Shown here: piece by piece, positions 35,483-44,529 of the stretch
Layout: every line of letters starts with the position of its first letter
Numbering within the stretch: the first letter of the stretch is position 1
NCBI RefSeq assembly: GCF_051860505.1
Contig: NZ_JBHYDX010000001.1
Location: forward strand, 248,001 to 312,000
DNA from: Pannonibacter sp051860505
GTDB lineage: Bacteria; Pseudomonadota; Alphaproteobacteria; Rhizobiales; Stappiaceae
Direction of reading: 5' to 3'
DNA length: 64,000 bases
Notes under the pieces: model-generated
The model's input: only the letters and a program-made list of their open reading frames with translations
The model's database searches: none
What the model was told of the DNA's origin: nothing
Made by a program: the position numbers and the translations under genes

Positions 35483-35955
35483 GGCTGCTCTCCCTTGTGG
35501 CGAACGGTGTTGCCGTCCTCCGGTTCACGCAATTCATCATCCAGCCGCCCTGCCGCAGCCAGCGCTTCCCGGGCAATGCGGAAAGCGGTGTTGGCCGCCG
35601 GTACCCCGGCGTAGATGGCCACATGCATCAAGGCTTCGCGGATGTCGCGGGCAGATGCGCCGGTGTTGATGGTGGCCCTGACATGCATCGCCAGTTCCTC
35701 ATGATGGCCGAGCCCGGCCAGAAGCGCGATGGTGACGAGGCTGCGTTCACGCGTTGTCAGCGTGTCGTCGCTCCACACCGTCCCCCAGGCGCCCTCGACG
35801 ATCAGGGTCTGGAAGTCGGCGTCAAAGGGGGTCATGCTGGCGACCGAGCGGTCGACATGGGCATCGCCCAGCACGGCGCGGCGTGTTGCCATGCCGCCGG
35901 CGTGGCGCGACCCGGGCGAGCGGACCTTGGGGGCTGCGGGCACGGGATCAGACAA
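35479..35955 (-). CDS. pcaC: 4-carboxymuconolactone decarboxylase
   Basis: A 158-residue protein of the CMD/AhpD-like family, decarboxylating carboxymuconolactone to the enol-lactone that PcaD hydrolyses. RRAVLGDAHVDRS and GLGHHEELAMHVRATINTG are typical. I choose a TTG start at 35955: AGGAG lies 8 nt upstream and it overlaps the pcaD stop, whereas the ATG at 35979 has no ribosome site and the internal ATG at 35892 would cut conserved N-terminal residues. Start moderately certain. Confidence 0.9.
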   Translation of the reverse strand: MSDPVPAAPKVRSPGSRHAGGMATRRAVLGDAHVDRSVASMTPFDADFQTLIVEGAWGTVWSDDTLTTRERSLVTIALLAGLGHHEELAMHVRATINTGASARDIREALMHVAIYAGVPAANTAFRIAREALAAAGRLDDELREPEDGNTVRHKGEQP

Positions 35956-36742
35956 CGGCGGTCTCCTCAAGAAAGGCATCAAGGGCAGCGCAGAAGGCGT
36001 CCGGGGTCTCGATGCAGGGCAGGTGGCCAGCGCCTGAGATCAAGGTGAAGCGGGCGTCCTGGATCAGCCGGGCGGTGGCCTCGACCAGCGCCGGCGGTGT
36101 CGCGCCGTCCTCGCTGCCGGCGATCACCAGCGTCGGCATGGTGAGCTGCGATGTGCTGTGTGTCAGGTCGGCGGCGGCAAGGGCGGCGCAGGTGGCGAGA
36201 TAGCCTGCGCGCGGCGTGCGCGTCAGCATCGCGCGCCAGCCGGCAAGTGCGACGGGCTCCGCGCTGCGGAAGGCGGCCGAGAACCAGCGTTCCAGGATCG
36301 GATCAGCGATGGCCTCGATCCCGCCTGCCTCGATCAGGCGGATGCGGTCCTGCCAGGTCTCGGCCGTGCCGATGCGGGCGGCGGTGTTGCTGAGGACGAG
36401 CGCTGGCACCTTGTCCGGATGACGCGCCGCAAAGCCCTGCGCCACAAGCCCGCCGACCGACAGGCCGACGAGAATGCAGCGGTGGATGCCAAGCTGCGCG
36501 AGCACCGCCGTAAGGTCATCGACCAGATCGTCGATGGAGTAGGGGCCTTCGGGACAATCGGAGAGGCCATGGCCGCGCGCATCGTGACGGATGACACGCA
36601 TGCGGCCTTTCAGGTGATCTGCGACCGCATCCCAGCTGCGCAGGTCGGTTCCAAGCGAATTGCACAGAACGACTGCCGGCAAGTGCGTCTCGCCGCTATC
36701 GTCCACATGCAAGGCCAGACCGTTTGCCGCGATCATGCGCAT
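35948..36742 (-). CDS. pcaD: 3-oxoadipate enol-lactonase
   Basis: A 264-residue alpha/beta hydrolase producing 3-oxoadipate. Nucleophile elbow VGLSVGGLVAQG (Ser at about residue 94), HDARGHGLSD and GAGHLPCIE carry the expected catalytic elements. First gene of the pca operon, divergent from pcaQ. Its promoter region contains the shared PcaQ-type element at 36821-36862. Confidence 0.95.
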   Translation of the reverse strand: MRMIAANGLALHVDDSGETHLPAVVLCNSLGTDLRSWDAVADHLKGRMRVIRHDARGHGLSDCPEGPYSIDDLVDDLTAVLAQLGIHRCILVGLSVGGLVAQGFAARHPDKVPALVLSNTAARIGTAETWQDRIRLIEAGGIEAIADPILERWFSAAFRSAEPVALAGWRAMLTRTPRAGYLATCAALAAADLTHSTSQLTMPTLVIAGSEDGATPPALVEATARLIQDARFTLISGAGHLPCIETPDAFCAALDAFLEETAVV

Positions 36743-36820
36743 GGTTTGTTCCCTGGGGCTCCCGGCTGATGCGGTGTCCGATCAGCCTGTTCTTGTGCTT
36801 GCCCTATATTTCATCCATGC

Positions 36821-36862
36821 TTCGGTTATGTAAAATGAGAAATCAGGTCATTTGTATAACTG
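36821..36862 (-). promoter_or_regulatory. PcaQ-type operator of the pca operon
   Basis: Read on the minus strand: GTTAT, 18 nt, then CATTTTACATAAC, ending 82 nt before pcaD. The same two blocks at the same spacing stand before the TRAP operon. It also lies just upstream of the pcaQ start, allowing autoregulation, as is usual for divergent LysR regulators. Confidence 0.7.
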
Positions 36863-36874
36863 AAAGGAATGAAA

Positions 36875-37801
36875 GTGATCGATCCGCGGGTGAAATACCG
36901 GCACATCCAGTGCTTCCTCGAGGTCGCGCGCCTGCGCAGCCTGGTGAAGGCGGCTGAGGAATTGTCGATCACCCAGCCCGCCGTTTCCAAGACCCTGCGC
37001 GAGCTGGAAGAGATCCTTGAGGTTCGCCTCTTCGACCGTTCCCGCAAGGGCGTGGTGCTGACGCAGTTCGGCGAAGTGCTGCTGCATTACGCCGGCGCCA
37101 GCCTGGCGGCGTTGAAGCAGGGGCTGGACAGCGTCGCCCAGGCGCGCATGTCGGGAGAGTCCTATCTCAACATCGGCGTGTTGCCGAGCGTGGCGGCCCG
37201 GATTGTGCCGACAGCGGTGCAGCGGTTCCTCGCCGAAAGCGTCGAGACCACGCTGACGCTGATCACCGGGCCGAACACGTTCCTGCTCAGCCGGCTGCGG
37301 TTGGGTGAGCTGGATCTCGTGGTCGGTCGCCTGGCTGACCCGGAACAGATGGCAGGCCTGTCCTTCACCCATCTCTATTCCGAGAGCGTGTCGTTCGTGG
37401 TGCGCAAGGGGCATCCGTTGCTGGTTCGCAAGCCGCTCGATATCCGGCGCCTCGCCGAATATGTCGTGCTCTATCCGACGCAGGAAGCGATCATCCGGCC
37501 CTATGTAGAGCGCCTGCTGATTGCCGCCGGTGTCACCAACCTGCCGCGCCGCGTCGAGACGATCTCCAACACGTTCGGCCGCAGCTTTACCCTCGACACC
37601 GATGCCGTGTGGATCATTTCATCCGGCGTGGTCTCGCGCGATGTGGCGGCAGGCGATCTGGTTGAATTGCCGATCGAGACCACGGGCACGACCGGGCCGG
37701 TGGGGCTGACGACACGGGCTGACACAGCCCCGACACCAGCCCTTGTCATGTTGCAGGCCTGTCTGCGGTTCGCGGCAGACAAGGCGGACGTCCGTTTGTA
37801 A
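36875..37801 (+). CDS. pcaQ: LysR-family activator PcaQ
   Basis: A 308-residue LysR protein: HTH in residues 1-65 (IDPRVKYRHIQCFLEVARL, SITQPAVSKTLRELE) and an effector domain. PcaQ activates pca genes in response to the lactone product of the pathway in rhizobia. I start at GTG 36875: the AAGG ribosome site is 8-10 nt upstream, and known PcaQ proteins begin MID-R-KFRH-like. The ATG at 36869 is only 1-2 nt from that site. Divergent from pcaD. Confidence 0.92.
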   Translation: MIDPRVKYRHIQCFLEVARLRSLVKAAEELSITQPAVSKTLRELEEILEVRLFDRSRKGVVLTQFGEVLLHYAGASLAALKQGLDSVAQARMSGESYLNIGVLPSVAARIVPTAVQRFLAESVETTLTLITGPNTFLLSRLRLGELDLVVGRLADPEQMAGLSFTHLYSESVSFVVRKGHPLLVRKPLDIRRLAEYVVLYPTQEAIIRPYVERLLIAAGVTNLPRRVETISNTFGRSFTLDTDAVWIISSGVVSRDVAAGDLVELPIETTGTTGPVGLTTRADTAPTPALVMLQACLRFAADKADVRL

Positions 37802-37811
37802 TCTAGCGGCA

Positions 37812-37868
37812 AAGCTGCATAACTACAGGTTATGCAGCTTCGATGATTGTTCATTTTACATAACGAAA
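37812..37868 (+). promoter_or_regulatory. PcaQ-type operator of the TRAP operon
   Basis: A perfect 12-bp dyad AAGCTGCATAAC / GTTATGCAGCTT with 5-nt centre (37812-37840), containing ATAAC-TACA-GGTTAT, close to the ATAACC-N4-GGTTAA type reported for rhizobial PcaQ. CATTTTACATAAC follows at 37852-37864. The GTTAT to CATTTTACATAAC distance equals that at the pcaD promoter. Confidence 0.75.
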
Positions 37869-37991
37869 GCGGATGGGTAGCGTGAAGCTCAGATCCTTGT
37901 TGGCAGGAGGAGCGGCACGTCTGTGCTGACTGGCGGCAAGGGCAATGAAGGGGCGCGGTCCGCTGGCCCCTCAACACAGGGAGGACCACAG

Positions 37992-39020
37992 ATGAAGCGT
38001 ATTCTCGCAGTGGCGACCGGGCTGGTCACAGCCTCGATGATGATCGCCAGCGCCTCGGCGCAGGAAGTCAAACTGACCCTGCACCATTTCCTCGGGCCGA
38101 AGGCTCCGGCGCAGACCCAGATGCTGGAACCCTGGGCGAAAAGCGTCGAGGAAGCCTCGGGCGGTCGGATCAAGGTCGAGATTTTCCCGGCCATGTCGCT
38201 CGGCGGCAAGCCGCCGGAACTCTACCGCCAGGTGCGCGACGGCGTTGTCGATATCGTCTGGACCGTGCTCGGCTATACACCAGGGACGTTCCCGCGCAGC
38301 GAAGTGTTCGAACTGCCGACGGTCCACAAGGGCTCGGCGATGCAGACAACTGTTGCCCTCACTGGCGCCTTCGACTTGGTCGCCGAGGACTTCAAGGACG
38401 TGAAGCCGATCCTGCTGCACACCCATGGTGGCCAGGCGTTCCACATGGTCAGCAAGCCGATCCGCAAGCCGGAAGACCTGACCGGCTTGAAAGTCAGGAC
38501 ACCTTCGCGCACTGGCGGCTGGACCATCGAAGCCTATGGCGCTGAACCGGTCGGCATGCCGGTACCCGAAGTGCCGGAAGCCCTGTCCAAGGGCGTTCTC
38601 GACGGAACGCTTGTGCCATTCGAGATCTTCCCGGCGTTGAAGCTGCAGGAACTGACGCAATACTCCACGGAAGGGGCCGGCGGCACCCGTTTCGGCACCT
38701 CCACCTTCATGATTGCCATGAACAAGGACCGCTATGACAGCCTGCCGGACGATCTGAAGAAGGTCATCGACGACCATTCCATGGGCAACATCGCCGCCCA
38801 GTATGGCGCGGTCTGGGATGGCATCGAGAATGGCGGCAAGGACCTGCGCAAGTCCAAGGGCGAGTTGATCGAACTGACGGCCGAAGAAACCAAGGCCTTT
38901 GATGATCGCGGCCAGATCGTGGTTGATCGCTGGATCAAGGAAGCAACGGGCAACGGCCTTGATGGCGCTGCCATGGTCGAAAAGGCCCGTGCGCTCGTGA
39001 TCGAAGCGCCGGCCAAGTAA
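37992..39020 (+). CDS. TRAP transporter solute-binding protein (DctP)
   Basis: A 342-residue periplasmic binding protein with a signal peptide (cleavage after SASA, about residue 23). DctP-family features: KLTLHHFLGPKAPAQTQ, the central Arg-containing LTGLKVRTPSRTGG that binds a carboxylate, and NKDRYDSLPDDLKKVID. Start chosen by GGGAGGA ahead of the ATG. Its promoter carries a PcaQ-type site, so the ligand is probably protocatechuate, 4-hydroxybenzoate or a related aromatic acid; that is inference. Confidence 0.92.
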   Translation: MKRILAVATGLVTASMMIASASAQEVKLTLHHFLGPKAPAQTQMLEPWAKSVEEASGGRIKVEIFPAMSLGGKPPELYRQVRDGVVDIVWTVLGYTPGTFPRSEVFELPTVHKGSAMQTTVALTGAFDLVAEDFKDVKPILLHTHGGQAFHMVSKPIRKPEDLTGLKVRTPSRTGGWTIEAYGAEPVGMPVPEVPEALSKGVLDGTLVPFEIFPALKLQELTQYSTEGAGGTRFGTSTFMIAMNKDRYDSLPDDLKKVIDDHSMGNIAAQYGAVWDGIENGGKDLRKSKGELIELTAEETKAFDDRGQIVVDRWIKEATGNGLDGAAMVEKARALVIEAPAK

Positions 39021-39035
39021 GGCGCATGAACTGAC

Positions 39036-39068
39036 AGCGGCCGGGAACGCGATCCGTTTCCGGCCGCT
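39036..39068 (+). other. Hairpin between dctP and dctQ
   Basis: 12-bp stem with one G-U pair, AGCGGCCGGGAA against TTTCCGGCCGCT, 9-nt loop, 15 nt after the dctP stop. Such hairpins after a binding-protein gene commonly protect its mRNA and reduce read-through into the membrane subunits. Confidence 0.65.
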
Positions 39069-39140
39069 TGCCTTCTGCGCTATCAGGGGACTGCAGAGTG
39101 CCCGAGGGAGGGCACCTGAGACACTATCCATGGAGGCGGC

Positions 39141-39638
39141 ATGATTTCCCTGCTGCGCAAAGCAACGGCGGCCTGGGCGCTTCTCGGCGGCCTGTTCATC
39201 CTCGCCATCGTCCTCGTCACGACTGTCAATGTCAGCGCTTTCACGGCCAACCGGATTGCCGGACTGTTCGGCGCAACGGTTGCCGGCATTTCCGGATACG
39301 AAGACTTCGTTCGGCTGGCGATCAGCGTCGCGGCACTGTCCTTCATCCCCTATTGCCAGCTGAAGCGCGGGCATGTGGTGGTGGACCTCTTCGTGCAGTC
39401 GTTGCCGAAGGTCGTGCGGTCCGGACTGGACAAGCTCTGGCTGGCGACCACGGGCTTCATCGCGGTCTTTCTGGCCTACTGGATGTGGATCGGCCTGAAC
39501 GAGACGATGGGCGACCAGACGCGTACGGCCATTCTCGGCTGGCAGGAATGGCCCTGGTACGGACCGGGCGTGATTTCGATGCTCCTGTGGGCGCTGGTCT
39601 GCGTGATGCAACTGTTTGAAGGGGAAGCCCGTGGGTGA
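39141..39638 (+). CDS. TRAP transporter small permease (DctQ)
   Basis: A 165-residue protein with four membrane helices and the DctQ core (FVRLAISVAALSFIPYCQLKRGHVVVDLF). It forms the permease with the large subunit. GGAGGCGGC stands directly before the ATG. It overlaps the start of the large permease gene by 8 nt. Confidence 0.92.
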   Translation: MISLLRKATAAWALLGGLFILAIVLVTTVNVSAFTANRIAGLFGATVAGISGYEDFVRLAISVAALSFIPYCQLKRGHVVVDLFVQSLPKVVRSGLDKLWLATTGFIAVFLAYWMWIGLNETMGDQTRTAILGWQEWPWYGPGVISMLLWALVCVMQLFEGEARG

Positions 39639-41019
39639 GGCAGAACTGATTGGCCTGATCGGCCTTGGCCTGTTGTTCGGGCTCCTGATTTTGCGCGTGC
39701 CGGTCGGTCTGGCCATGATCCTGGTCGGCATTGGCGGCATGTTTGCCCTGTCGCTGGCGCTGCCGCATGTCCGTTTCGAGCCTTATATCAAGCAGTTCAA
39801 GTCGCTCCTGTGGACCAACATGGCGAGCTACGACCTCTCGGTCGTGCCGCTGTTTGTGTTCATGGGCTATCTCGCCAGCCACGCCAATCTCAGCCGCGAT
39901 CTGTTCCAGGGCATGAATGCACTGATGGGCCGGGTGAAAGGGGGCGTCGCGATCTCCGCCATCGGTGCCTGCGCAGGATTTGGAGCGGTCTGCGGCTCCT
40001 CTCTGGCCACCGCCTCGACCATGGGCAGGGTCGCCCTACCGGAACTGCGGCGGCTGAACTATTCGCCGCGGCTGGCGACCGGTACGCTGGCGGCCGGCGG
40101 TACGCTCGGTATTCTCATTCCGCCCTCGGTGGCCTTGGTCATCTATGCGGTGATCGTGGAGGCCTCGATCATCGAGATGTTCCGTGCGGCCGTCATTCCC
40201 GGCTTTATTGCCGTTGTCGCCTTCATCGCGGTCATTGCGATCCAGGTCAGGCTGAACCCGTCACTGGCTCCCGTGGCGGCTACCATGCCGCGCGACGAGC
40301 GCAACCGGGCACTGTTGCGCCTCATCCCGGTGGTCCTGATCTTCGGATCGATCATTCTCGGCCTCGGCATCGGGCTGTTCACGCCGACGCCGGCTGCGGC
40401 CATCGGTGTCTTCGTCATCCTTGTCTATGGCTTTTCCCAGCGGCTTTGGGGTGCGGAAGGGCTGACCGTGGGCAAGACCAAGGATGCCTTGCTGGAAACG
40501 GCCGTCACCAGCGGCATGATCTATTTCATCTTGTTCGGGGCGGAGGTGGTGAAGGGCTTCTTCACCCGCGCCGGCCTTCCGTCAGGCCTCGCGGAATGGG
40601 CCGGCAGCAGTGGGCTTGACCCCTGGGTCGTGCTGATCGCGATCCTGATCATTCTGGTCATCCTCGGCTGCTTCATGGAAAGCCTGGCGATGATCCTGGT
40701 CATGGTGCCGTTCTTCTGGCCGGTGCTGATCGATCTCAACGGCGGCGACTATGTCACGGCTGCAACGGCGGCTTATGGCCTGACAGCGGATGAACTGAAA
40801 ATCTGGTTCGGCATCCTGACATTGATCGTCGTGGAACTGGGGCTGATCACACCGCCGGTGGGCCTCAATGTCTTCATCATCAATGCGCTGGCCAAGGACG
40901 TGCCGATGACCGAGACCTTCAAAGGTGTGTTGCCGTTCTTTGGCATGGAGATCGTGCGGGTGGGGCTGCTGCTCGCCTTTCCGGTGATCGTGCTCTTCAT
41001 TCCAAGGTTCTTCGGCTAG
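39631..41019 (+). CDS. TRAP transporter large permease (DctM)
   Basis: A 462-residue membrane protein of the sodium-coupled TRAP family with about twelve helices. Family motifs include CGSSLATASTMGRVALPEL and GGTLGILIPPS, plus a later GLITPPVGLN. I start at GTG 39631, which has AAGGGG 6 nt upstream; a TTG 15 nt earlier is the alternative. Last gene of the operon dctP-dctQ-dctM. Confidence 0.93.
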   Translation: MGEAELIGLIGLGLLFGLLILRVPVGLAMILVGIGGMFALSLALPHVRFEPYIKQFKSLLWTNMASYDLSVVPLFVFMGYLASHANLSRDLFQGMNALMGRVKGGVAISAIGACAGFGAVCGSSLATASTMGRVALPELRRLNYSPRLATGTLAAGGTLGILIPPSVALVIYAVIVEASIIEMFRAAVIPGFIAVVAFIAVIAIQVRLNPSLAPVAATMPRDERNRALLRLIPVVLIFGSIILGLGIGLFTPTPAAAIGVFVILVYGFSQRLWGAEGLTVGKTKDALLETAVTSGMIYFILFGAEVVKGFFTRAGLPSGLAEWAGSSGLDPWVVLIAILIILVILGCFMESLAMILVMVPFFWPVLIDLNGGDYVTAATAAYGLTADELKIWFGILTLIVVELGLITPPVGLNVFIINALAKDVPMTETFKGVLPFFGMEIVRVGLLLAFPVIVLFIPRFFG

Positions 41020-41353
41020 CCCGACACTTGCACGTTCAAGTCGCCGCACCGGTCAGCACCCCGGGCCCTTCAGCTGTCCCGGACGCTGATGCATTGATGG
41101 CGCATTGATGCAAAGCGTTCTGCCGGCAGGTGGCCGGATTCCCGGCTGGGAACTGCGGTCGTCGGGCGGGATTGATCCCCTGCCGAAGGGATTTCTCTGC
41201 TAGGCGAGAAAAACGAACCGGAAAAGCCGTTCCTCCCAAAAGCCCGCAAAACCGTTTCTTATGCGAAGCGGCCCGCTTTTGTAGGGTTACGCCATGATCG
41301 CCCCAGCCGCCGAACCGCGGTGAGACCCGGGGGCGCGAGGGAAGAAGCGGCGC
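41020..41353. other. Intergenic region before cysD
   Basis: 334 bp with no convincing frame. It must hold the cysD promoter. I looked for a leader structure or a regulator dyad and found only short GC-rich complementarity; nothing I can name. Confidence 0.4.
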
Positions 41354-42259
41354 ATGTCTGATCGGCTCAGCAATCTCCGGCGGCTTGAAGCGGAGAGCAT
41401 TCACATCATCCGCGAGGTTGCGGCCGAGTTCCGCAATCCTGTGATGCTCTATTCCATCGGCAAGGATTCGTCGGTCATGCTGCATCTGGCGATGAAGGCC
41501 TTCTATCCGTCGAAGCCGCCTTTCCCGCTGATGCATGTCGATACCGGCTGGAAGTTCCGCGAAATGATCTCCTTCCGCGACGAGACGGTGAAGCGGCTCG
41601 GGCTGGACCTGATCATCCACACCAATCCGGAAGGCCTTGCCCAGGGCATCAATCCGTTTGATCACGGCTCGTCGGTCCACACCCACGTGATGAAGACCGA
41701 GGCGCTGAAGCAGGCGCTGACCAAATACGGCTTCGACGCGGCCTTTGGCGGCGCGCGCCGGGACGAGGAAAAGAGCCGCGCCAAGGAGCGAGTATTCTCC
41801 TTCCGCACTGCCTCGCACACCTGGGACCCGAAGAACCAGCGCCCGGAACTGTGGAACCTCTACAATGCCCGGGTGGCCAAGGGCGAATCCATCCGCGCCT
41901 TCCCGCTGTCCAACTGGACCGAACTGGACATCTGGCAGTACATCCTGGCCGAGAACATCCCGATGGTGCCGCTCTACTACGCCGCCCCGCGTCCGGTTGT
42001 CGAGCGCGACGGCATGCTGATCATGGTCGACGATGACCGGATGAAGATCCGCCCCGGCGAGACCGTCGAGGAAAAGGTGGTCCGCTTCCGCACGCTCGGC
42101 TGCTATCCGCTCACCGGCGCCATCGAATCCGATGCCGCGACCCTGCCGGCCATCCTGCGCGAGATGCTGATTGCCCGCACCTCCGAGCGCTCCGGCCGCC
42201 TGATTGACCACGACGACGCTGCCTCGATGGAAAAGAAGAAGCGCGAAGGATACTTCTGA
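41354..42259 (+). CDS. cysD: Sulfate adenylyltransferase small subunit
   Basis: A 301-residue PP-loop ATP pyrophosphatase-type subunit that forms APS from sulfate and ATP. PP-loop YSIGKDSSVML at about 36-46; DAAFGGARRDEEKSRAKER and LSNWTELDIWQYI are hallmark stretches. It works with the GTPase CysN, encoded 2 nt downstream as part of the cysNC fusion. Confidence 0.97.
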   Translation: MSDRLSNLRRLEAESIHIIREVAAEFRNPVMLYSIGKDSSVMLHLAMKAFYPSKPPFPLMHVDTGWKFREMISFRDETVKRLGLDLIIHTNPEGLAQGINPFDHGSSVHTHVMKTEALKQALTKYGFDAAFGGARRDEEKSRAKERVFSFRTASHTWDPKNQRPELWNLYNARVAKGESIRAFPLSNWTELDIWQYILAENIPMVPLYYAAPRPVVERDGMLIMVDDDRMKIRPGETVEEKVVRFRTLGCYPLTGAIESDAATLPAILREMLIARTSERSGRLIDHDDAASMEKKKREGYF

Positions 42260-42261
42260 TC

Positions 42262-44199
42262 ATGGATTTCACGGATCACCTCGCCTCCGAAGAGGTTGTG
42301 CTCGATTACATCCGGGCGCAGCAGAACAAGGACCAGCTCCGCTTCCTGACCTGCGGCAGCGTCGATGACGGCAAGTCGACCCTGATCGGTCGGCTGCTCT
42401 ATGACACCAAGCTGATCTTCGAGGACCAACTGGCGGCCCTTGAACGCGACAGCCGCCGGCATGGCACGGTCGGTGAGGACATCGACCTGGCGCTGCTGGT
42501 CGACGGCCTTGAGGCCGAGCGCGAGCAGGGCATCACCATCGATGTCGCCTACCGCTTCTTTGCCACGGACAAGCGCAAGTTCATCGTCGCCGATACGCCC
42601 GGCCACGAGCAATATACCCGCAACATGGCGACCGGCGCCTCCACCGCCGATCTCGCCGTGTTGCTGGTCGATGCCCGTCACGGGCTGATGACCCAGACGC
42701 GCCGGCATGCCTTCATCGCTTCGCTGCTGGGCATCCGCCACATCGTGCTGGCCGTGAACAAGATCGACCTCGTTGATTTCTCGCAGGCGCGCTTTGACGA
42801 GATCCAGGACGATTTTGCCGCACTCAGCGGCAACTTTCGCTTCGAGACCGTGGTTGCAGTGCCGATGTCGGCCCGCTACGGCGACAATGTCACCAGCCGC
42901 TCGGGCCGGATGCCCTGGTATCAGGGGCCGACGCTGCTTGAACACCTTGAGACCGTCGATGTCGGCGAGAAGGAAACGGCTGCCGAGTTCCGGTTCCCCG
43001 TCCAGTGGGTCAACCGTCCGAACCTCGACTTCCGCGGCTATTCCGGCACGCTCGCCAGCGGTCTCGTCACCGTCGGCAGCAACGTGACGGTTGCCGCGTC
43101 TGGCAAGAGCTCGACTGTCACCCGCATCGTCAACGGCTTCTCTGACGTGGACAGTGCCAGGGCAGGGGAGGCGGTCACGCTGGTCCTGCGCGACGAGATC
43201 GACATTTCCCGCGGCGACGTGCTGTCGCGCTCCGACGAGCGCCCGGCAGTGGCTGACAACCTGTCGGCGCATGTGATCTGGATGGCCGACGCAGACCTGC
43301 TGCCGGGCCGTTCCTATCTCTTGAAGATCGGCACAAGGACCGTGACGGCGACGCTCACGGCACTGGCGCACAAGGTCAACGTCAACACCTTCGAGGAGGC
43401 CCCGGCAGAAACGCTCGCGCTCAACGAGATCGCGCTGGCCGAATTCAGCCTGTCCGCGCCGATTGCGCTGGATCCGTATCGTTCGAACCGCACCACCGGC
43501 TCCTTCATCCTGATCGACCGGATGAGCAATGCCACGGTCGGGGCCGGCATGGTGGTGAAGGCGGAGCGGCGGGCCAGCAACATCCACTGGCAGGCGCTGG
43601 ACGTGGACAAGGAAGCCCGTGCGGTAAGCCTGCGGCAGAAGCCGGCGGTGCTGTGGTTCACCGGCCTGTCCGGATCCGGCAAGTCGACCATCGCCTCCAT
43701 TGTCGAGAAGAAGCTGCATCTGGAGGGCCGCCACACCTATGTGCTCGACGGCGACAACATCCGCCACGGCCTGAACAAGGACCTTGGCTTCTCCGACGCC
43801 GACCGGGTGGAGAACATCCGCCGTGTCGCGGAGGTCTCGCGGCTCTTCGTGGATGCTGGCCTGATCGTGCTGGTGTCCTTCATCTCACCGTTCCGGGCCG
43901 AGCGCGAAATGGCGCGTGACCTTCTGGGCAAGGGGGAATTTGTCGAGATCTTCGTCGACACGCCCATCGAGGAGTGCCGCAAGCGCGATCCGAAGGGGCT
44001 TTATGCAAAGGCGGATGCGGGGCAGATCGCCAACTTTACCGGCATCGACAGCCCCTACGAAGCTCCCGAGACACCGGAACTGCGGGTAGCCACAGTCGGC
44101 CGTGATCCGGAGGCGGTGGCCGAGGACGTGCTCAACCACTTGCGCCGTGCCGGTATCATCGCCGCCAACGGCTATGTCTTCGGCGGTGAGGGCATCTGA
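42262..44199 (+). CDS. cysNC: Bifunctional CysN/CysC (sulfate adenylyltransferase-APS kinase)
   Basis: A 645-residue fusion. The N-terminal GTPase (about 1-450) has GSVDDGKST at 32-40, DTPGHEQYTRN and NKID, followed by EF-Tu-like beta-barrels. The C-terminal APS kinase has P-loop GLSGSGKST at about 468-476 and LDGDNIRHGLNKDLGF. It couples GTP hydrolysis to APS synthesis and phosphorylates APS to PAPS. The fusion is normal in Hyphomicrobiales. In rhizobia related copies (NodQ) make sulfated Nod factors; with cysD here and no nod genes, a housekeeping role is likelier. Confidence 0.97.
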   Translation: MDFTDHLASEEVVLDYIRAQQNKDQLRFLTCGSVDDGKSTLIGRLLYDTKLIFEDQLAALERDSRRHGTVGEDIDLALLVDGLEAEREQGITIDVAYRFFATDKRKFIVADTPGHEQYTRNMATGASTADLAVLLVDARHGLMTQTRRHAFIASLLGIRHIVLAVNKIDLVDFSQARFDEIQDDFAALSGNFRFETVVAVPMSARYGDNVTSRSGRMPWYQGPTLLEHLETVDVGEKETAAEFRFPVQWVNRPNLDFRGYSGTLASGLVTVGSNVTVAASGKSSTVTRIVNGFSDVDSARAGEAVTLVLRDEIDISRGDVLSRSDERPAVADNLSAHVIWMADADLLPGRSYLLKIGTRTVTATLTALAHKVNVNTFEEAPAETLALNEIALAEFSLSAPIALDPYRSNRTTGSFILIDRMSNATVGAGMVVKAERRASNIHWQALDVDKEARAVSLRQKPAVLWFTGLSGSGKSTIASIVEKKLHLEGRHTYVLDGDNIRHGLNKDLGFSDADRVENIRRVAEVSRLFVDAGLIVLVSFISPFRAEREMARDLLGKGEFVEIFVDTPIEECRKRDPKGLYAKADAGQIANFTGIDSPYEAPETPELRVATVGRDPEAVAEDVLNHLRRAGIIAANGYVFGGEGI

Positions 44200-44223
44200 C
44201 CGCTTGTGGGATGTGAAGATCAT

Positions 44224-44245
44224 CGCCCGGCTGTGCGGCCGGGCG
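44224..44245 (+). terminator. Hairpin after cysNC
   Basis: Stem CGCCCGGC/GCCGGGCG with loop TGTGCG, 24 nt after the stop, without a T run. Probable weak or Rho-assisted end of the cysD-cysNC transcript. Confidence 0.5.
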
Positions 44246-44277
44246 GTTAGTGACTGCAAACAACACCACCGATGTCA

Positions 44278-44302
44278 CCCCGGGCGCAGCGAAGACCCGG
44301 GG
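44278..44302. repeat. Short CCCGG-type palindrome
   Basis: CCCCGGG (44278-44284) and CCCGGGG (44296-44302) flank CGCAGCGAAGA. The shared CGCAGCGAAG marks it as a relative of the element at 18.5 kb. The rest of the 330-bp space up to znuA holds further GC-rich half-palindromes and no gene I can support. Confidence 0.65.
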
Positions 44303-44529
44303 CCTACTCGTTTCCAGAGCCGACGAGACAGGCACGGCGCACCGCAAACACCGGTCCGACCCGCGTCACTATCCTCCCCGCAGCTCCCCTTTCACTGCTC
44401 TGGAACCGAGTGGGCCCGGCTCTCGCGTTGCTCGGCCGGGGGGACACGGAGCGGGGTTGGGATGGCGCGCGGGTGATGCCGCCCGACAGCAACCGTGCCA
44501 ACTGCCGGGCAACGTCGTTTCCAGTGCCC

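Noticed and set aside
41020..41353. Riboswitch upstream of cysD
   Set aside because: I looked for a SAM- or cobalamin-type conserved core and saw none; a covariance-model search would be needed to say more.
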